DNA of 64,000 nucleotides from positions 124,001 to 188,000 of the forward strand of contig AZLU01000057.1 in assembly GCA_002224055.1 (NCBI GenBank), given 5' to 3'. Each line of letters starts with the position of its first letter. Positions within the stretch are counted from its first letter, which is position 1. Position numbers and translations under genes: made by a program. Below, piece after piece: positions 59,801 through 64,000 of the stretch. The stretch comes from Pezizomycotina sp. ARF18 (taxonomy: Eukaryota > Ascomycota). The notes beneath the pieces are model-generated. The model ran no database searches, was not told where the DNA came from, and saw nothing but the letters and a program-made list of their open reading frames with translations.

Positions 59801-62800
59801 TTAACCTCGCCGGCCCAATGGCAATCACACACGGCGTTCTCCATATCGCCGACATGCCGACGAACTTCACCATCGTTACCAACCTGTTAGAGTACCAGTT
59901 TCAGCAAGTCGGTATAACCGGGCCTCATGGAGATCGGAACGGACATCGCTATCGACGTCGGATACGACATGAGCGTCGCCTCGGAGAACGCCGCGATGAT
60001 ACAGTCCTACGGTGCAAACTGGAGTAACTTCAGCGTAGACCTCAACCTCATCGATTCGTCGCAGTCCAATTACCAGAGGGCTATGCGGACAGTATCTCCG
60101 GTAACAATTCGCTGTCCGGTCCAGTTGCAGTTTCCGCGCAGAGCTACGTGGAGGTTAGGTTCAACTTGGTAGTGAGGTCCTCTCGCGGTACAATTTCACC
60201 GTCGACACGTTCGCCGTTAAGGTCGGAGGCGGGCTGAGCGCGGTGGACTTTAACGAAACCGACATCGGCGGGGAAAAGGCCAAGGTCAAACGTGAGTTGT
60301 TGAAGAGGGACGATACGTCCGCGAGCCGAGTTGCGAACGGGTCTCGGCGGCCGCGTACAGCTACGCTCATGTTCTCGCGAACGGTACCAGCATCGTCGTC
60401 AGCACGAGTCAAGGTGATACGAGCTGCGGTTCGTTCCCGTATACCTCCGATAGCGCGACGAGTATCGCTTCCACGGGTGTCAGCGGTACGGCTTCGGCTA
60501 GCATCACGAGCCGGTCCGGCACCGCATCGGTCACTTCTGGGCTCACCGGCTCAGTATCGAAGACGTCCAGCAGCGCTCAGGGCAGTATTGAGATCACTGT
60601 CATTGATGGGATTACATCGACGATCATCGGGACGGGTACTAGCAGCTCTGGGTCTCAATCTCCATTACAAGGACAGATAGCACAACATCAACAAGGAGCG
60701 ATGAGATCACGGTCATTCGTGGGTCTACTTATACCCTAACTGCTAGTTCTAGTGACCAAATTACTGCCATTAGCGAAACAACGTATACCCCCTCTACCAC
60801 TAGCAGCGATATTACAGTTATAAGTGGGACCACGTATACTTTATCCAGGTCCAGCCCCGCCAGTACTGAAGTTATCACGACTTCCGCGAGTAACGAAATC
60901 ACAGTCATCAGCGGAACCACGTACACGTTGTCCCCATCCACCAGTGGTCGAACTGCGTCTAGTACTAATGGAATCACAGCAAGCGACGAGTCACTGTCAT
61001 TAGCGGATCTACTTATACGCTTTCACGTTCTGCCAGTTCGAGCAGCGGCGTTCCGGCGACGACCACTGATGACATTACCGTCATTAGCGGCTCTACTTAC
61101 AGGCTTACCCACCCTAGCTCTGACGTCAGTACTACTACCGCGTCGGGCAGCGAAAGTATCATAGCGACTAGCAGCGATGAGATTACTGTCATTAGCGGGT
61201 CGACTTATACACTTTCTCGTTCTCATAGTTCTAGCGGCGGCATTCCGGCGACGACGGCAAGCGAGAGTGATGAAGTTACGGTCATTAGTGGGTCTACGTA
61301 CACCATGACAAGATCTCCTACGAGCAGCAACAGCCTCACAACGTCGGCAAGCCACGACATTACCGTTATTAGTGGATCTACGTTCACTATACCTCACTCC
61401 ACTACGAGAAGCATATCAACAAGTGACGAAATCACGGTCGTTAGCGGAACTACGTACACGCTTACCGATACTACTCGGATTTCTGGGACGAGTTCGGCTA
61501 TATCTTCGGACATGGAAACATCATCAAGCATGGGGACACCTTATCCTACAGAGAGCGCGATGTCGTACACGTCATTCTCGAGCAGTTCGGCAGGCGCGGA
61601 ACCTCAGAGTAGCAGCGATACTGCAGGCTCGGTTTCGTCCGTTCCGTCGACCGAAAGCTCTACGGAAGGACCGATTTCCTCCGGTATTTTCAGCGTTACT
61701 TTCAGTGGAGTTTCGTCTTTCCCAAGCGAGACTCTAACCGCTATAATTTCCGATACATCGACCGAGACCGCTCGTCCCACCACTTCCGGCCAAGCAACCG
61801 ATACCACGGGTTCATCGCATTATGATATTCCAAGTGACACGACCTTTAATACGATGCGAACCAGTTACGGCGTTGTGAGCTCGTCAGCTTCAGAATCATC
61901 GCTGGCGCCGGCGTCGTCCTCACTAGGATCAACCTCGATCGGTGAAAGCACAATCATGTTTAGCGAGGGCGAGGAAAGTACTACTTTGCCGTTGTCTGGT
62001 TCGATAAGCGAGTCATCGGTGGCTTCCTCTCGGGCATCAAGTGAACCTACGACAAGCGAGCCTGGTATGAGTTCCACTGTTAGCACCGTGCTCACAAGGT
62101 CACAGGAGCAAAGCAGCACTGCAATCCCGTACTCTGCTGGGGAGAGCATTACCTCATCAGGTGGCAGCGTCAAGATCCGTTCTCTACTGGCATGCCTTCC
62201 TCTACTGCCGAAGGTGCGACGCCTACGTCCACTGAAAGCATCAGCTCATCAATGGTTGAGACCGAAGTTTCGTCCTCTTCTCGGGAACGCATCGATTCCT
62301 CCAGTAGCGAGACCGAAACGCCGTCTTCGAATAGCGAAGCAATCAACTCTTCCAATAGTGGTATGCCGTCGCCATTGAGTAGCACGGCAGGGGCTTCCAC
62401 AAGTGACCACAACGTTACACCGGCTTCTTCTGTAATTTCAAGCGGTTACTCTGACCTCCGGGGTGTGTCTTCAATTATACCAAGCTCGGAGGCCGGAGGG
62501 TCTTTCGAAATATCCTCCGGTTCGAGTAGCAGGGCGGTCGAGTCCTCTTCTTCTACGGAAAGTCCAGGAGAATCAGGTTCGTCGGGCTTCCAGTCAACGC
62601 AGTCTCCTTTAGACAGTTCTGAGCCCACCGGCTCTGCGAGCGATTCGTCGGGAACGCCAGTAGATACCGAGGCCTCTACTACATCTGAAATTCCGAAAAG
62701 CACGGCTTATGAGCCGACGGAGAATTCCCTTGCTTCTCCATACCGCTCTTCGACGTTAACCACAGATTCCTCGTCAGCAACTCCAGGGAGCACGCCTTCT

Positions 62801-64000
62801 ACGGCACCGATTACTACTACTGCGGCAGTTCCTTCTGAAACGCCTACGCCCAGTGCTGGTGGAACTTCAAGCGAGACAGAGAGTTCTTCTCAGGCAAGCG
62901 AAGTTGAGAGCTCTACCCAGGGCGAAACGGTGTCCGAGTCTATGTCGAGCATTGGAACCACGAGTTCAGCGGCTATTGTTGAAACTACAACGAGGTCGAC
63001 AACTCCTGAGCCGAGCGAGGGTAGTAGTTCAGAAATCTCTGTGCATCTACCGGCCGTAGCTCTTCCGAGATGCTTTAACAAGTAGCGCTGCATTTACGTC
63101 GGAGGAGTCGTCATCGGCCGGAACTACGTCAGAAGTCGAACCTATGCCCACGACGAGGAGTGATAGTATTTACAGCATTAGGGAAAGCTCCGAGGCCCTG
63201 AATCGAGTAGCGTTCCTGAAATCCCTGCCACGAGCAGTGTCGTTGAGATATCGTCATCGATCACGCCTGGGTCAACCACTGGCGGAGAAGTTCCTGGTAC
63301 TAGTAGCGGCGTCGATGTATCGTTATCGGCCGCGAGTACCGCTAGGTTCACTACATCAGATTCGGAACCGTCGACCGGTGCTGCTACTAATAGCGAAATG
63401 AGCGCGGTTGTTACAAGCTCTGGCGCTAGCGGGTCCTCGAAGGAGGCTTTATCGACAAGCAATGTTAGGATTGGGAGTACAGACAGCTCGACGACGACTT
63501 TGTCCATGGAAAGCTCCGGCGCGGCTACACCATCTGTACCAAGACCTACATCGACCGGTGCTGCTACTAGCAGCGAAGCCAGCTCTTCCATCATTGTTGG
63601 AAGCTCGACTACTTTCGTTGGTACGAATTTTGTCTCCGGGCCTGGATCTTCCGCTTCTATGATCGGCGAGGCCTCAGAAGAACCGGCTTCGACCAACAGC
63701 GATATCGCCTTGGAGACTTCTGTATTATCGAGCGGGGCGTTGAGCCAAATGTCTAGAACGACGGTTGGGAGCGAAACGGTAAGCCAAGCGAGTCTTCCGT
63801 TGGAACTTCAACAGAAGGGTCACGCTTCAGCAGCGGGAACGCGAAACTTCGTCCGTAGCTGCTACGAGCGTCCCTCCCAGTGATGCTGTTAGCACCAATG
63901 TGGGGATTTCGACTGAAGGGCCCGTTACGTCATCAGAAGAGCCTGGCATTTCCTCTACGGAAAGACCTGGGACATCCTCTACAGACGGGCCCGGTGCTTT
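56815..64000 (+). CDS. Giant modular Ser/Thr-rich cell-surface protein (adhesin/mucin-like), 3' end outside window
   Basis: From ATG 56815, MMADFTLPRRWVEFLVVLLQ gives a signal sequence. Then come polar and Gln-rich text (LTRQLQQYQAYLEAKKHWPK), an intron (about 57681-57751), Pro-rich text (PPDPKYPPPPEGPLCVIG), two VVTTVVTGTDG repeats, four VYTGVDGKPTTVYYTL repeats and the block NGCGPKNFDLCLDDNLGYLD. An 89-nt intron (59406-59494) splices AYNAST to SFVTSGIVISDSNANIGDTN. This opens a beta-rich domain of about 260 residues (LMYYDADANGNTVGVYETPF; sequons NFT, NFS) ending in KVKR and LKRDD dibasic sites. Eleven ITVISGSTYTL repeats and over 2.5 kb of Ser/Thr/Glu/Pro-rich text follow to the edge. About a dozen single-base switches break the frame. 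A GPI or wall anchor would lie beyond the window. The part before 57750 could be a separate gene. Confidence 0.65.
58131..58302 (+). repeat. VVTTVVTGTDG repeat pair in the adhesin
   Basis: Two in-frame units (58131-58212 and 58225-58302) read VVTTVVTGTDGSVITEILTE and IVTTVVTGTDGNLITEVLTE. They share DNA and protein sequence, so they are a tandem duplication. Confidence 0.8.
58462..58926 (+). repeat. VYTGVDGKPTTVYYTL repeats in the adhesin
   Basis: Four units (starting at about 58462, 58585, 58717 and 58859) read GVYVSTSVYTGVNGRPTTV or close variants plus YYTL, separated by Ser/Thr/Gly linkers of differing length. A weaker fifth (LGVDGQFTTAYFTVT) lies just before, near 58390. Confidence 0.8.
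60588..61463 (+). repeat. ITVISGSTYTL repeats in the adhesin
   Basis: Eleven units of the form [DE]-[IV]-T-V-I-S-G-[ST]-T-Y-T-[LM] occur at about 60592, 60703, 60757, 60808, 60895, 60986, 61071, 61179, 61272, 61357 and 61428, separated by Ser/Thr-rich linkers of about 6-25 residues. The first (ITVIDGITSTI) and third (ITAISETTYTP) are the most diverged. Confidence 0.82.

Noticed and set aside
58462-61463. Regular repeats considered as a CRISPR-like array.
   Set aside because: Units are codon-based, in frame and diverged at third positions, with coding linkers; the host is a fungus.

Overview
The window comes from a filamentous ascomycete (Pezizomycotina); the species cannot be named from this sequence. 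The evidence is short GT..AG introns of about 50-90 nt with CTRAY-like branch points, genes on both strands with long spacers, and the families present: BTB/POZ, HET, F-box, SAT4/Pth11-type rhodopsin-domain membrane proteins, a fungal MFS carrier, a Ypd1-like phosphotransfer protein, and small secreted cysteine-rich proteins.

Layout. 0-6.3 kb: an AT-rich tract, then three broken BTB genes and one broken HET-domain gene. 7.3-9.6 kb: a rhodopsin-domain gene and a broken copy of ribosomal protein P2. 11.7-18.7 kb: poorly readable coding relics, including a Lys/Pro/Ala-rich protein and a GC-rich block. 21.3 kb: the 5' part of a tRNA-Lys. 22.5-36.8 kb: four F-box genes, a second rhodopsin-domain gene and an eight-exon MFS transporter. 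37.8-44.5 kb: a truncated phosphotransfer (HPt) gene whose phospho-histidine is replaced, an unassigned gene, a small 8-Cys secreted protein, a third rhodopsin-domain gene that holds a palindromic repeat block, and a single-pass membrane protein. 44.9-64 kb: a run of secretory genes, namely an aspartic protease, a triple 6-Cys-repeat protein, a two-repeat Kex2-type precursor, a protein with five CPPKC...WDxRCC repeats and a Gly/His/Asp tail, two more small secreted proteins, and a giant modular Ser/Thr-rich adhesin that runs off the right edge.

One property affects every entry. Almost all genes here can be read end to end only by switching frame at single-base gaps, often in short homopolymers, while splice sites, exon phases and cysteine patterns stay intact. 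Much of the apparent decay may therefore be uncorrected assembly error. The BTB, HET, rhodopsin and several F-box genes also carry stops or larger losses and look more truly broken. Genes whose protein reads through apart from single-base shifts are typed CDS; the others are typed pseudogene.

Functionally, the left two thirds hold variable-repertoire genes (allorecognition, substrate-recognition and sensing families). The right third is a surface and secretion neighbourhood, with candidate effectors or cell-wall proteins beside a protease and an adhesin. No CRISPR array, origin, intact transposon or virus-like element was recognised.
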